From Mycolicibacterium tokaiense (GTDB lineage Bacteria; Actinomycetota; Actinomycetes; Mycobacteriales; Mycobacteriaceae): a stretch of 64,000 bases of DNA. A model generated the notes under the pieces. That model searched no databases and was not told the DNA's origin. It saw nothing but the letters and a program-made list of their open reading frames with translations. This document shows positions 21,381-29,959 of the stretch, one piece after another. The stretch is from NCBI RefSeq assembly GCF_010725885.1, contig NZ_AP022600.1, positions 5,146,001 through 5,210,000 of the forward strand. Reading direction: 5' to 3'. Made by a program: the position numbers and the translations under genes. The number at the start of each line of letters is the position of its first letter. The stretch's first letter is position 1.

Positions 21381-22238
21381 TCACAGCACCCGGTTGCTGC
21401 CGCAGATCAGCAGCGAACAGGTGGTCTCACTGAGCGCGGGATGCGCACTGGTGTTCGGACCTCGTGAGTTACCCCCGGCCTGCCGCTGACCGACCACCAG
21501 AAGCTCGATCAAGTCCCGATGTTGGGCAACATAATTGACCATGTTGCCAGGAGTGATCACGGCAGCGATGTCCAACGACGGGTGCCGCCTTCGCCACCAT
21601 TCGAGTTGCTTGTCCAATTGCCCTCGAGCCTGGCGATTGATCGCGGTGGTGTTGGAGGCGTCGGCGACGTCGGAGAATCGCGGACGCCAGCTGGCCAGAA
21701 CTCGCAGGGGGCGGTGCCGGAGCAACGCCTCGGCTACCGAGATCTCCAGAACGTTCGCGCGGTCCGGGGAATCGTCGAGTTCGGCAAGGATGAATCCAGA
21801 CTTCGGCGGGTGCGAGTGAGCAATGATCGCCACCGGGCATCTCGCGGTCCGGGACACCACCGCGGCCACCGACCCGTAGTGACGTCCGGTGGACTGTCCG
21901 ATCCCCCGGCTGCCGAGACACAGCATGAGCGCCGAGTAGGAGGCATTGATCAGCGCGCGCCGGGCACTGTCCTGCACGATCTCGACCTCGATCTTCAGCG
22001 GCAGGTTCAGGGCCTCGATCGCCATGAAAGCCTCGCGGATCGAGATCTCCGCAGCAGCCAGGTCTCGTGCTGCCTGGTCGGCGCTCGGCACGGGCCGTGG
22101 CTCGATGGCGTAGAGGAGGCGTAGCGGAAGGTCGCGCTCCTCTGCCTCGGCGACCGCCCACAGGGCCGCTGTCAATGCCGCACGTGATCCATCGACACCG
22201 ACAACGATGGCGGGCGAAGGCGGTGGACGATCCTTCAT
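21381..22238 (-). CDS. Universal stress protein upstream of devRS (Rv3134c-type)
   Basis: The 285-residue tandem USP starts [20 protein letters not shown]. The first domain ends [20 protein letters not shown] and keeps part of the nucleotide loop. The second domain (about residues 165-285) is more divergent, with [20 protein letters not shown] in place of a normal loop and ending [12 protein letters not shown]. In M. tuberculosis Rv3134c is the first gene of the Rv3134c-devR-devS operon and holds much of the autoregulated promoter; the same order and spacing occur here. A DosR-like site 60 bp upstream would give autoregulation. Alternatively the operon may begin at the acg-type gene 95 bp upstream. 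Confidence 0.94.
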   Translation of the reverse strand: MKDRPPPSPAIVVGVDGSRAALTAALWAVAEAEERDLPLRLLYAIEPRPVPSADQAARDLAAAEISIREAFMAIEALNLPLKIEVEIVQDSARRALINASYSALMLCLGSRGIGQSTGRHYGSVAAVVSRTARCPVAIIAHSHPPKSGFILAELDDSPDRANVLEISVAEALLRHRPLRVLASWRPRFSDVADASNTTAINRQARGQLDKQLEWWRRRHPSLDIAAVITPGNMVNYVAQHRDLIELLVVGQRQAGGNSRGPNTSAHPALSETTCSLLICGSNRVL

Positions 22239-22297
22239 GGCGGTCCTTTCCCGACTGTCTGGTCGCAACGCTAAGGGTGACGTAGGTCGGACCCGTA

Positions 22298-22311
22298 GAG
22301 GCAAAGGTCCT
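22298..22311 (-). promoter_or_regulatory. DosR-like site upstream of the USP-devR-devS operon
   Basis: On the minus strand it reads AGGACCTTTGCCTC, 9 of 14 matches. It is 60 bp upstream of the USP start, in the short gap after the acg-type stop. The match is weak but the position fits autoregulation. Confidence 0.5.
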
Positions 22312-22332
22312 CAACCCGGTTTCCAGCGATCG

Positions 22333-23328
22333 CTACACACGCACTGTGAATACATCGTCGATGGGCCGGCGGGGGGTCGGAGCCGGTTGATCGTCGTCGG
22401 CTGTGCGCTGCCCCACCCGCACCAGAACCTGTGGATGGTCGCGATGCACAAGAGAGCGGACCATGTCACGGCTGACGTCGACCTCCAGGACATGGGTCAA
22501 TGGGCAGGTGGACAGCTGGCTCATCTCTGCTTCCAGCAGAACCCGGGACAGAGCCTGGCCGCAGCACACCACGTCCCGACGAGTGTTGCTGTAGGTCGAC
22601 AGGACCACAATCTCAGAACGGTCCTGCGCAATCTCCGTCCTGCGGTCCCGGCTGTGATGAGTGACGGGAAAAGACCGCCCGACATCCACGCGTTGGCCTT
22701 CGGTGGCCGATACCAGCGAGGCGTGCGGGATTCCATCACTGTCTCCGAACGGGCCGGTCCACCAGTCCAGTTCGGCGTGATAGTCCGAGTCGTACTGGCG
22801 CAGAGCTTCCGAGAGACGCGACGCCTCGGCCAACGTCGTGCGGTCGTCGTGGCTGAGCACGTCGAAGATGGCGGCACTGTCTTCGTCGGGCCTGCCCTCA
22901 GCGGCCCGGCTGAGCAGAAGCTCTGCGGCCGGCCAGTTCTGTGGTGAACGGAAGGGCAGACGGTCACTGCGTCGAGTCAGTATCGCAGCCGCGCGACGCC
23001 GGTGCGCGACGGTCACGTACGTCATCGGTGTAAAACCCACCGAGGCGACGAACAGCGGATCGTTCGGGTTGGGGAGATAGTCCACGAGGATTCGCCATCC
23101 GGTTGCTGCCGCAGCGACACCGAGATGGTCCAAGACCGCCCCGCAGCTGATCAACGCCTGCCGGCGCGACGGATCGGTCGCCACCAAGCGGTCCGTGTCG
23201 AGTTCCAGGTGCAGATCACCGCCGCTGAACACCCAGCGCCACGGTTGGCTGTTGTGCACCGACGGCGCGTGGCAGGCCAATTCGACCCATTCCCTGAGTA
23301 TCTCGATCGTCGGTCGGTGCACCGCCAT
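22333..23328 (-). CDS. Acg-family nitroreductase-like protein (Rv3131-type)
   Basis: A second Acg-type protein, 331 residues, recognisable by LACHAPSVHNSQPWRWVFSG near the N-terminus, ALISCGAVLDHLGVAAAATG, LTRRSDRLPFRSPQNWP in the middle, and VCCGQALSRVLLEAEMSQLS plus HPQVLVRVGQR at the end. Linkage to the Rv3134c-type USP and devRS mirrors the Rv3131-Rv3134c neighbourhood of M. tuberculosis. It diverges from the Rv2004c-like gene, and the 180 bp between them carry DosR-like sites. The substrate is unknown; flavin binding is expected from the fold. Confidence 0.92.
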   Translation of the reverse strand: MAVHRPTIEILREWVELACHAPSVHNSQPWRWVFSGGDLHLELDTDRLVATDPSRRQALISCGAVLDHLGVAAAATGWRILVDYLPNPNDPLFVASVGFTPMTYVTVAHRRRAAAILTRRSDRLPFRSPQNWPAAELLLSRAAEGRPDEDSAAIFDVLSHDDRTTLAEASRLSEALRQYDSDYHAELDWWTGPFGDSDGIPHASLVSATEGQRVDVGRSFPVTHHSRDRRTEIAQDRSEIVVLSTYSNTRRDVVCCGQALSRVLLEAEMSQLSTCPLTHVLEVDVSRDMVRSLVHRDHPQVLVRVGQRTADDDQPAPTPRRPIDDVFTVRV

Positions 23329-23384
23329 GGTTGACCTCTCCCCGGTTCACCGGCCACCCTGTCGCGGGAAGCCCGCTTCGGCAA

Positions 23385-23426
23385 GAGTCTTTGGTCACCT
23401 CGGCGGGTGATGGTGACTTTCTGCCT
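23385..23426. promoter_or_regulatory. DosR-like sites in the divergent acg / Rv2004c-like promoter
   Basis: Two candidates: GTGACCAAAGACTC on the minus strand at 23385-23398 (10 of 14) and GTGACTTTCTGCCT on the plus strand at 23413-23426 (9 of 14). A third, weaker GTGACCTTTCGGCG lies at 23436-23449. They are spaced between the two divergent starts. Confidence 0.5.
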
Positions 23427-23508
23427 TGGCCAATCGTGACCTTTCGGCGCAGTTGAGGGGGACACAGGGCCACTGCGTGACACCTGCGCCGCGAGTCAGA
23501 ATCTTCCC

Positions 23509-24996
23509 ATGCCGGCACCGCGGACCGTGACCCCCAGCGAGGAGGGGCCGGCCCCCACCTCCTGTGAAGTGCGAGAGACACACACGGGTCTGGTCCTTCT
23601 TGTGGGCAGCTACGCGTACAAGGCGAAGAAACCGATTGCCACCGATTTTCTCGACTTCCGTTCCGTCGACGAACGCGAACGCGTCTGCGAACGCGAGGTT
23701 CTGCTCAATCGCCGTCTCGCACCGGAGAGTTATCTAGGGGTCGGCCACTTCATACCTCCGGACGGGACGGCACCCGAGCCGGTTATCGTCATGCACCGCT
23801 ATCAGGACCGTATTCGGTTGCGATCCATGGTCGAACAAGGTGAGCCGGTCGAGCCTCATCTCACCGATCTGGCCGGACGTCTCGCGGCCTTCCACGCCCG
23901 CGCGGAACGTTCACCCGACATCGATGACGCCGCAACGGTGTCCAGGATCGCCGAACGCTGGCAGGAGAATCTGTCCGAACTGGACCGCCTCGGTGCCGGA
24001 TCAGGATTCTCCCCCGGCCAGATCTGCGAAGCGCGGCGCCTCGCCATGAGCTACATCGCGGGCCGCAAGCTGCTGTTCGACGCCCGGACCGGTGAGCGGC
24101 GGATCGTCGACGGCCATGGCGACTTACTGGCCGACGACATCTTCTGCACGAGCAGCGGCCCGGTCCCCCTGGACTGCCTCGAGTTCGACGACCAGCTACG
24201 GTACGTCGACGGTCTCGACGATGCCGCCTTCCTCGCCATGGATCTCGAATTCCTGGGCCGCCCCGATCTCTCGGCGCTGTTCTTGGACAGCTACCGACAC
24301 GCCGCCGAAGACGGCGCACCGCAATCGCTGGCACATTTCTACATCGCCTACCGCGCGGTGGTCCGCGCCAAGGTCGACTGCATCAGGATGTCCCAGGGCC
24401 GAGTTGGCGCCGACGAGGATGCCCGTCAGCACCTCGAGTTGGCGCTCGATCATCTCCGGGCCGCCACCGCCCGGCTCATCCTGATCGGAGGGGGGCCTGG
24501 CACCGGCAAATCCACGCTCGCCGCGGCCCTGCATGAATCCCTGGACGCAGAGGTCATCTCGACCGACGTGGTACGACGTGAATTGCAACGGTCCGGGGAC
24601 CTGTCCGGCTCCGCAGGTGACGTCGACGGTGGCCTGTACACGCCGGGCAATGTCGCACGGGTGTACGCCGCGGTGCTTGAACGAGCCGCGGGTGTACTGG
24701 CTCGGGGACGTTCGGTGATCCTGGACGGTACCTGGCGTGACCCCCGCCAGCGCCAGAGGGCCATGGAGGTGGCGCAGCGGTCATCGGCCACGATGGTGGA
24801 AATCGCCTGTCAGGCGAATCTTTCGCTGTCCCAGCACCGGATCGGGACGCGTGGCCCCACCAGCTCCGATGCCACCGCCGCGATCGCGGCCGAGATCACC
24901 TCGGCGCCGTGGCCCGGCGCACACACCGTCGACACCAGCCGGCCGCTGGCCGAATCCGTTGCCGACGCTCAGCGCATCTGCTGTCTGGCGTTCTGA
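23509..24996 (+). CDS. Rv2004c-like protein: phosphotransferase-like domain plus P-loop kinase
   Basis: A 495-residue two-domain protein. Residues about 20-310 resemble an aminoglycoside phosphotransferase/choline kinase fold (LVGSYAYKAKKPIATDFLDF as the Lys-containing N-lobe, then IVDGHGDLLADDIFC with the His-Gly-Asp catalytic loop and LDCLEFDDQLRYVD with the metal-binding Asp). Residues about 320-495 are an AAA-type kinase with the Walker A motif LIGGGPGTGKSTLAAAL and a later ILDGTWRD. The pair matches Rv2004c, a DosR-regulated protein of unknown substrate. The ATG at 23509 begins MPAPRTVTPSEE; the first 20 residues are not conserved-looking. It leads an operon with the alcohol dehydrogenase and USP. 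Confidence 0.9.
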   Translation: MPAPRTVTPSEEGPAPTSCEVRETHTGLVLLVGSYAYKAKKPIATDFLDFRSVDERERVCEREVLLNRRLAPESYLGVGHFIPPDGTAPEPVIVMHRYQDRIRLRSMVEQGEPVEPHLTDLAGRLAAFHARAERSPDIDDAATVSRIAERWQENLSELDRLGAGSGFSPGQICEARRLAMSYIAGRKLLFDARTGERRIVDGHGDLLADDIFCTSSGPVPLDCLEFDDQLRYVDGLDDAAFLAMDLEFLGRPDLSALFLDSYRHAAEDGAPQSLAHFYIAYRAVVRAKVDCIRMSQGRVGADEDARQHLELALDHLRAATARLILIGGGPGTGKSTLAAALHESLDAEVISTDVVRRELQRSGDLSGSAGDVDGGLYTPGNVARVYAAVLERAAGVLARGRSVILDGTWRDPRQRQRAMEVAQRSSATMVEIACQANLSLSQHRIGTRGPTSSDATAAIAAEITSAPWPGAHTVDTSRPLAESVADAQRICCLAF

Positions 24997-25021
24997 TTCT
25001 GCTCAACGAAGGGAAAACATC

Positions 25022-26092
25022 ATGCACGCCTTGGTGTATCACGGTCCGGGCCGTCGGTCATGGGAGCAGGTGCCGAACCCTGCGCTCCAGCGCGCGACCG
25101 ATGCCATCGTCAAAGTGGACGCGGTGACCATCTGCGGAACCGACCTCCACATCCTCAAAGGCGACGTACCCGAGGTCCAACCGGGCCGGATTCTCGGCCA
25201 CGAGGCCGTGGGCACCGTGACCGAGGTCGGTACCGCCGTGGAGAAGGTAGCGGTCGGTGACCGAGTGCTGATCTCGTGCATCAGCGCGTGCGGCAGCTGC
25301 CGGTACTGCCGTGACGGCCAGTACGGCCAGTGCCTCGGGGGCGGCGGTTGGATCCTCGGTCACCTGATCGACGGCACTCAGGCGGAGTACGTCCGGGTGC
25401 CGTTCGCCGACAACAGCACTCACACGATCCCGCCGGGGGTCAGTGACGAGCAGATGGTGATGCTCGCCGACATACTGCCCACCTCCTACGAGGTGGGGGT
25501 GCTCAACGGCCGCGTGCGGCCCGGTGACGTGGTGGCAATTGTCGGCGCCGGTCCCATCGGTCTGGCAGCCGTCCTGACGTCGCGGTTGTACAGTCCCGCA
25601 CACGTGGTGGTGATCGATGTCGCCGCAGCGCGGCTGGAAGCGGCCCGCAAGCTCGGCGCCGACGTCGTGGTGGACGCGTCGGCCCAGGACCCCCGTGCGG
25701 TCATCGACCAGCTCACCGCCGGATTGGGTGCCGATGTCGCCATGGAAGCCGTGGGACTGCCCGACACCTTCGAACAAGCCGTTCGCCTGACCCGGCCCGG
25801 CGGGCATGTGGCCAACATCGGCGTGCACGGCGCCCCGGCCACCCTGCACCTGGAAGATGTGTGGATCAAGAACCTGACCATCACCACCGGACTCGTCGAC
25901 ACACATTCCACCCCGACCCTCATGGGCCTGGTGGCCGGCCATCAGATCGACACCTCATCCATGATCACCCACCGGTTCGGATTCGACGAGTTCGACCTGG
26001 CCTACGACGTGTTCAGCCAGCCCGCCGACACCGGCGCCCTGAAAGTGCTCCTGACCGCCCCCGTGCATGCGGAGACCGAGGCCGGCTCGTGA
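25022..26092 (+). CDS. Zinc-dependent alcohol dehydrogenase
   Basis: A 356-residue medium-chain dehydrogenase. Motifs include TICGTDLHILKGDVPEVQPG with the catalytic-zinc Cys, GRILGHEAVGTVTEVG with Glu, a structural-zinc lobe SACGSCRYCRDGQYGQCLGG with four Cys, and the NAD(P)-binding VAIVGAGPIGLAAVL. The sequence resembles alcohol dehydrogenases that reduce or oxidise simple aldehydes and alcohols. Ribosome site GAAGGGAAAA precedes the ATG. It lies 25 bp after the Rv2004c-like gene and its stop overlaps the next USP start by 4 bp. Under hypoxia it could dispose of reducing equivalents by making alcohols; this is inferred from context. Confidence 0.92.
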   Translation: MHALVYHGPGRRSWEQVPNPALQRATDAIVKVDAVTICGTDLHILKGDVPEVQPGRILGHEAVGTVTEVGTAVEKVAVGDRVLISCISACGSCRYCRDGQYGQCLGGGGWILGHLIDGTQAEYVRVPFADNSTHTIPPGVSDEQMVMLADILPTSYEVGVLNGRVRPGDVVAIVGAGPIGLAAVLTSRLYSPAHVVVIDVAAARLEAARKLGADVVVDASAQDPRAVIDQLTAGLGADVAMEAVGLPDTFEQAVRLTRPGGHVANIGVHGAPATLHLEDVWIKNLTITTGLVDTHSTPTLMGLVAGHQIDTSSMITHRFGFDEFDLAYDVFSQPADTGALKVLLTAPVHAETEAGS

Positions 26093-26985
26093 CCGACGCG
26101 GCAGACGCACGTCCGGTCGTCGTCGGGATCGATGGATCCGACAGCGGTGTCAGCGCGGCGCAGTGGGCAGCTGCCCTGGCCGCGGCCCTCGGTACGTCGT
26201 TGCACCTGATGCACTCCGACAGCACGGCCGGCTCGTTCATTTCGGACGCGGCGGTGATTGCCGTCAGAGCGGCGGCCACCGCCGACCGACACGCAGACGC
26301 CCAGCAGATCCTCGCGCAGGCGCAGACGGCGGTCCGGCAGCGTTTTCCCGCCCTGCAGGTCACCTCGGAGGTGGTCTCGGAACCGGCCGATGTCGCATTG
26401 ATCCGCCGCAGCCGCACCGCCCGCTTCGTGGTCACCGCGGGCGAAGACGTCAGCCGCGCTGCGGCTTTGCTGCTTGGTTCCACGACGCTGACGGTCGCGA
26501 CCCGCGCCGAGTGCCCGGTGGTCGCCTGGCGCGGTACGGCTGCGCCCACCACGGCGGCGGTGGTGGTGGGGGTCGCTTTCGGTGACGCGGATTCAGAGGC
26601 ACTGGCCACCGCCTTCACCTTGGCAGAGATGTTCGCTGCACCGGTGACCGCTGTGCACGCCTGGTCCACCACCAGGTCAGTCGACCATGCCACCGTGCCC
26701 TACCTGATCGACTGGGATGCGGTGGAGCGCAACGAAACCAGGGGCCTGCGCACCGCGGTACAGCCATGGGCCGAACGCCACCCCGACGTCGAGGTCCGGT
26801 ACGTGGTGGACATCGCGAAACCGAGTCGGGCGCTGCTGGACCGACTCGCTGACGCTCAACTGGTGGTGGTGGCCACGCATCGCAGCAACGCCCTGGCCGC
26901 GGCCCTGCTGGGATCGACGACGCTCAATCTGCTGCACCACAGCCCGGTTCCGGTGGTGGTGTGTCAGACGCCAAACCATCCGTGA
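26089..26985 (+). CDS. Divergent tandem universal stress protein
   Basis: The 298-residue product begins at a GTG that overlaps the dehydrogenase stop (VTDAADARPVVVGIDGSDSG). Two USP domains are visible, joined near residue 155 where PTTAAVVVGVAFGDADSEAL starts the second. Both ATP-binding loops are altered: the first reads FVVTAGEDVSRAAALLLGST and the second VVVATHRSNALAAALLGSTT, so the first glycines of the G-2x-G-9x-G(S/T) pattern are missing while the final GST is kept. ATP binding may be lost. It is the third gene of the Rv2004c-like/ADH operon. Confidence 0.88.
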   Translation: MTDAADARPVVVGIDGSDSGVSAAQWAAALAAALGTSLHLMHSDSTAGSFISDAAVIAVRAAATADRHADAQQILAQAQTAVRQRFPALQVTSEVVSEPADVALIRRSRTARFVVTAGEDVSRAAALLLGSTTLTVATRAECPVVAWRGTAAPTTAAVVVGVAFGDADSEALATAFTLAEMFAAPVTAVHAWSTTRSVDHATVPYLIDWDAVERNETRGLRTAVQPWAERHPDVEVRYVVDIAKPSRALLDRLADAQLVVVATHRSNALAAALLGSTTLNLLHHSPVPVVVCQTPNHP

Positions 26986-27029
26986 ACGTCGAGGATCCCG
27001 CAGCCGAGGTGTCCCGGTGCCCCCCCCGC

Positions 27030-27503
27030 TCAGGCGGCGTGCCGGATGTCCGGTCGGTGCGGGCCCTGCTGCGGCAGGGGTTTCGTGCCGGCGGCGGCTG
27101 GACTCCATCCGACGTAGCTCAGGTAGATGCCGATCAGGGCCATCACCACCATCGACGCCTGCCACCAACCATCCCGGCCCAACAGGCCCTCGGCCATGGC
27201 GACCGCCTGCTGCGGGAACACCAGCAGCATCACACCCTTGGCCGTCATGAGCCAACCGAGCGCGGACACCACACCAGCCGCCACGCCGCGCCACTCCGTG
27301 TGCGTCGCCACCACCGTGAGACCGATGAGTACCACGAACGCGCCTGTCACCCAGAACCATGCGGAACTCGCGGTGAAGTCGGACATCAGCATCTGCATCT
27401 GATTGGCGCGCGCCACTGCGGCAATCGCCATCACCACCAGGTACGAACCCAGAATACGGGCGAAAACCCGCGTGCGGTCCGAAGGTTGCCGTGTATGTCG
27501 CAT
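27030..27503 (-). CDS. Small four-helix membrane protein of unknown function
   Basis: A 157-residue protein starting MRHTRQPSDRTRVFARILGS. Four hydrophobic segments are visible: YLVVMAIAAVARA, AWFWVTGAFVVLIGLTVVA, VVSALGWLMTAKGVMLLVF and ASMVVMALIGIYLSYVGW. The C-terminus is short and polar. I recognise no named family or active-site residues. It is convergent with the preceding USP operon and divergent from the broken PAS gene, so any regulation would come from the region 27504-27787, which holds a DosR-like site at 27680-27698. Confidence 0.75.
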   Translation of the reverse strand: MRHTRQPSDRTRVFARILGSYLVVMAIAAVARANQMQMLMSDFTASSAWFWVTGAFVVLIGLTVVATHTEWRGVAAGVVSALGWLMTAKGVMLLVFPQQAVAMAEGLLGRDGWWQASMVVMALIGIYLSYVGWSPAAAGTKPLPQQGPHRPDIRHAA

Positions 27504-27679
27504 GATGTGCCTTCTGGAGAATCGGGGGCTTTCGACGGCCACGTCACAGCGGTCTCGTCGCCGCCTGCTCTGATGACATCAACGAACACACATGTGCCGG
27601 TAGAGGACGAGGACGCGAGGCCTACGGACGAACGTCCCGGCTGCGCAGGTCCGAACGGCGTCGACAGGACGTCCTCGAG

Positions 27680-27698
27680 GAGAGGGCCAAAGCCTCTC
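27680..27698. promoter_or_regulatory. Inverted repeat with DosR-like core upstream of the PAS pseudogene
   Basis: GAGAGGGCCAAAGCCTCTC has perfect six-base arms (GAGAGG/CCTCTC). The minus-strand core GAGGCTTTGGCCCT matches 9 of 14. It is 90 bp before the PAS gene start. A related sequence recurs at 28663-28690. Confidence 0.45.
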
Positions 27699-27787
27699 GC
27701 ACCGGCGGCGCCCACCGGAGCACATTTGGATTGCGTCGAAGCGCGGACCACTGCGCCTGTTTGATCGTCGAAGCGTGGGAGGTTTCG

Positions 27788-28454
27788 GTGTTGTCTGACA
27801 GTCAGGTGTCTGCGGTTGAATCCATGGCTTGGTTTCACGTCGACCATTCGCCAACCATGCTGTTGGACACACAGTTGCGTATCCGTGCGGTCAACAAGGC
27901 CTATGAGAGAATCACCGGGCATACCCGTGCGGAACTGGTGGGTGCGGCACTGTTCGACATTTTCCGGACACCTCCGCGGACCCTCAGGACGACGGAGCCG
28001 CCACCATCCCCTCGTCGATCGAGACCGTCCTGCGGCGCCGCGTCAGGCATGTGGTGGGTGTCCAGCGCTACGATCTTCCCGATCCGGCTCACCCCGGCTC
28101 TTTCCGGTATCGCGTCCGGACACCCGTGAATTCACCGCTCGTGATCGACGGCGCCACCGTCGGTGTCGTGCACCGGACCCAGGACCTGACAACGGCTTTC
28201 GCGGCGGCACCGGCCAACAGCGCCGATACTCCCCCCAGTCCGCTGCGCTGGACGAACTGGCAGGAATCCTGGGCAGGAGCTTTCCGGAGCTGCCGTATCC
28301 GGAGATCCTCGGAATCGTCGCCGAATCCCATTGTGTGGTGGCCCGGTCCCTGGGCCGGCCGGACGACGGGCGGACCGGCGAGCTGGCTGCACTGCGGGCG
28401 GAGATCCGCGTCGGACAACAGTCAACTGCGCCGATACGACTGCTTGGAAGCTAG
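27788..28454 (+). pseudogene. Frameshifted PAS-domain protein
   Basis: Three reading frames together make one PAS-type protein. The first (GTG at 27788, ribosome site GGGAGG) gives VESMAWFHVDHSPTMLLDTQ, then RIRAVNKAYERITGHTRAEL and VGAALFDIF, a normal PAS start. After about 27965 similarity moves to another frame, reading PDTSADPQDDGAATIPSSIE, then VLRRRVRHVVGVQRYDLPDP and SPLVIDGATVGVVHRTQDLT, as expected for the rest of this PAS subfamily. After a run of six C near 28230 it moves again to AALDELAGILGRSFPELPYP, then EILGIVAESHCVVARSLGRP, ending at 28454. Two single-base indels would restore a protein of roughly 220 residues. It may be a true pseudogene or a sequencing error; the second shift is at a homopolymer, the first is not at a long one. 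Confidence 0.72.
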
Positions 28455-28772
28455 AGGACGAGGACCAGAGCCGCGACCCGGAGGACTCCGCCGGGGAATT
28501 CCCAACTCTGGATGCCGAATTCGAGGGCCGACCGCTTGATGCACATCTGTACCATCTCACCGGCTCGCTCGGGGATGCTCGGGTGGTGACCGACATGGTT
28601 CCGCCTTCCCGCGACGACACACCCCGACCGAACTGCGAACAGGGGCTTGAGTCACCGCGCGCCGTCCTCGAGCCCAAAGGCTCTCGGACCGGGGACCAAG
28701 GCCTCCGGTAGGCCCCGCCCGGCGTCCCTACGGTGAGCAGTGAAGCCACAACAATGCGAACGGAGCCTCGAC
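28455..28772 (+). promoter_or_regulatory. Non-coding stretch with DosR-like site for the next USP
   Basis: No convincing gene is seen in these 318 bases. At 28692-28705 is GGGACCAAGGCCTC (10 of 14 matches to GGGACTWWAGTCCC), 67 bp before the USP start. Just upstream, GAGCCCAAAGGCTC at 28670-28683 is a perfect five-base-arm inverted repeat. Confidence 0.6.
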
Positions 28773-29732
28773 ATGGTTGCCAAGACGGCATCACGACACG
28801 TTGTGGTGGGAGTCGACGGATCCGCGTTGTCGACGGCCGCGGTGATATGGGCCGCACGGGAGGCCCACATACACGGGCTGCCGCTGATGCTCGTGTACGT
28901 GACCCCGACGCTTCCGATCGAGTCCGAGGCAGCGCTGACCGCCGCCGAAATCGAGGCGTTCACCGAAGCCGAGCACACACGTGCGCGTGAACTTCTCGAA
29001 CAGGCATGTGAAACCGCGGCACGGTCGATCACGCCCGATGGGGCGCCGATACGTCAAGCTGTCGCGGTTCTCGACGGTCCGGTGTTGTCGACACTGGTCG
29101 AACTGTCGCGCGAAGCGGCACTCATGGTGGTGGGGTCTCGCGGCCTCGGTACGGTCAGCCGGGCACTTCTGGGCTCGGTGAGCACCGGGTTGACACACCA
29201 CGCCCAGTGCCCCGTGGCGATCGTCCACAGCAACGACGGGGACGGCCCGGATCCGTCCGACGGACCCGTGGTCGTCGGTGTCGACGGCTCCCCGACATCA
29301 GAATCGGCCACCGCCCTGGCCTTCGAAGAAGCTCACCTGCGTGGCGTGGATCTGGTGGCCGTCCATGCCTGGAGCGACATGGGGCCGATCGGATTTCCGC
29401 CCAGTAACTGGTCACCGATCGAGTGGCGCAACATCAAGGAACGGGAAGAAAAGTTGCTGACCGAGCGTCTCGGAGAGTGGCGGCGCCGGTTCCCCACGGT
29501 GACGGTGTTCCCGCGGGTGGTCTGCGATCAGCCCGCGCCCCGGTTGCTGGAGGCAGCGCAAGGCGCCCAACTCCTGGTCGTGGGTAGTCGCGGCCGCGGC
29601 GGTTTCGCCGGCCTGCTCCTGGGGTCGGTCAGCGCCACCGTCGCCGGTGCCGCCACCGTTCCGGTCATCGTTGTTCCCGCCGACAAACTCGTTGCCACTC
29701 AACCATTTTGCCATCCGCAACCTCTGGAGTGA
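28773..29732 (+). CDS. Universal stress protein, two intact USP domains
   Basis: The 319-residue protein starts MVAKTASRHVVVGVDGSALS. Domain one ends LMVVGSRGLGTVSRALLGSV and domain two runs from GPVVVGVDGSPTSESATALA to LLVVGSRGRGGFAGLLLGSV, so both ATP-binding loops are intact. The start at 28773 is preferred to an ATG at 28740 because the conserved strand begins a few residues later and GGAG lies upstream. A Trp-rich linker in domain two (WSDMGPIGFPPSNWSPIEWR) is shared with the USP at 35551-36426, suggesting a recent paralogue. It is followed after 5 bp by a small gene. Confidence 0.94.
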   Translation: MVAKTASRHVVVGVDGSALSTAAVIWAAREAHIHGLPLMLVYVTPTLPIESEAALTAAEIEAFTEAEHTRARELLEQACETAARSITPDGAPIRQAVAVLDGPVLSTLVELSREAALMVVGSRGLGTVSRALLGSVSTGLTHHAQCPVAIVHSNDGDGPDPSDGPVVVGVDGSPTSESATALAFEEAHLRGVDLVAVHAWSDMGPIGFPPSNWSPIEWRNIKEREEKLLTERLGEWRRRFPTVTVFPRVVCDQPAPRLLEAAQGAQLLVVGSRGRGGFAGLLLGSVSATVAGAATVPVIVVPADKLVATQPFCHPQPLE

Positions 29733-29737
29733 TCACC

Positions 29738-29959
29738 ATGACATCATCCGTGGAGCGTCCCCGCGTCCGGCTCCCGCAGCGCCACACCCCTCGCGGCACG
29801 CCGCCGCCCCGCGGCTGCGCACCGCACCTGGCTGCCCCCAGCTTTGGTGACCGGCAGCAGGTCGACCAGCTTTTTCGCGAACTGGACGAGCTGGAGACAC
29901 AGGTGGTGCATATCCGCCACCGCATCGCCGAACTGGGAAACGTACCTCAGCACAGCTGA
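29738..29959 (+). CDS. Small protein with C-terminal coiled-coil helix
   Basis: A 73-residue product. The first 40 residues are Arg/Pro-rich and probably disordered ([20 protein letters not shown]); the last 30 form an amphipathic helix with heptad-like Leu/Val spacing ([20 protein letters not shown]). GGAG precedes the ATG at 29738, 5 bp after the USP stop. The 3' end overlaps the convergent arcC by 13 bp. Family unknown; supported mainly by the coherent helix and translational context. Confidence 0.55.
   Translation: MTSSVERPRVRLPQRHTPRGTPPPRGCAPHLAAPSFGDRQQVDQLFRELDELETQVVHIRHRIAELGNVPQHS

Noticed and set aside
27524..27541. GGGGGCTTTCGACGGCC upstream of the four-helix membrane protein as a DosR site
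   Set aside because: The GAC triplet of the left half is missing and the half-site spacing is off by one; it does not fit the core well.
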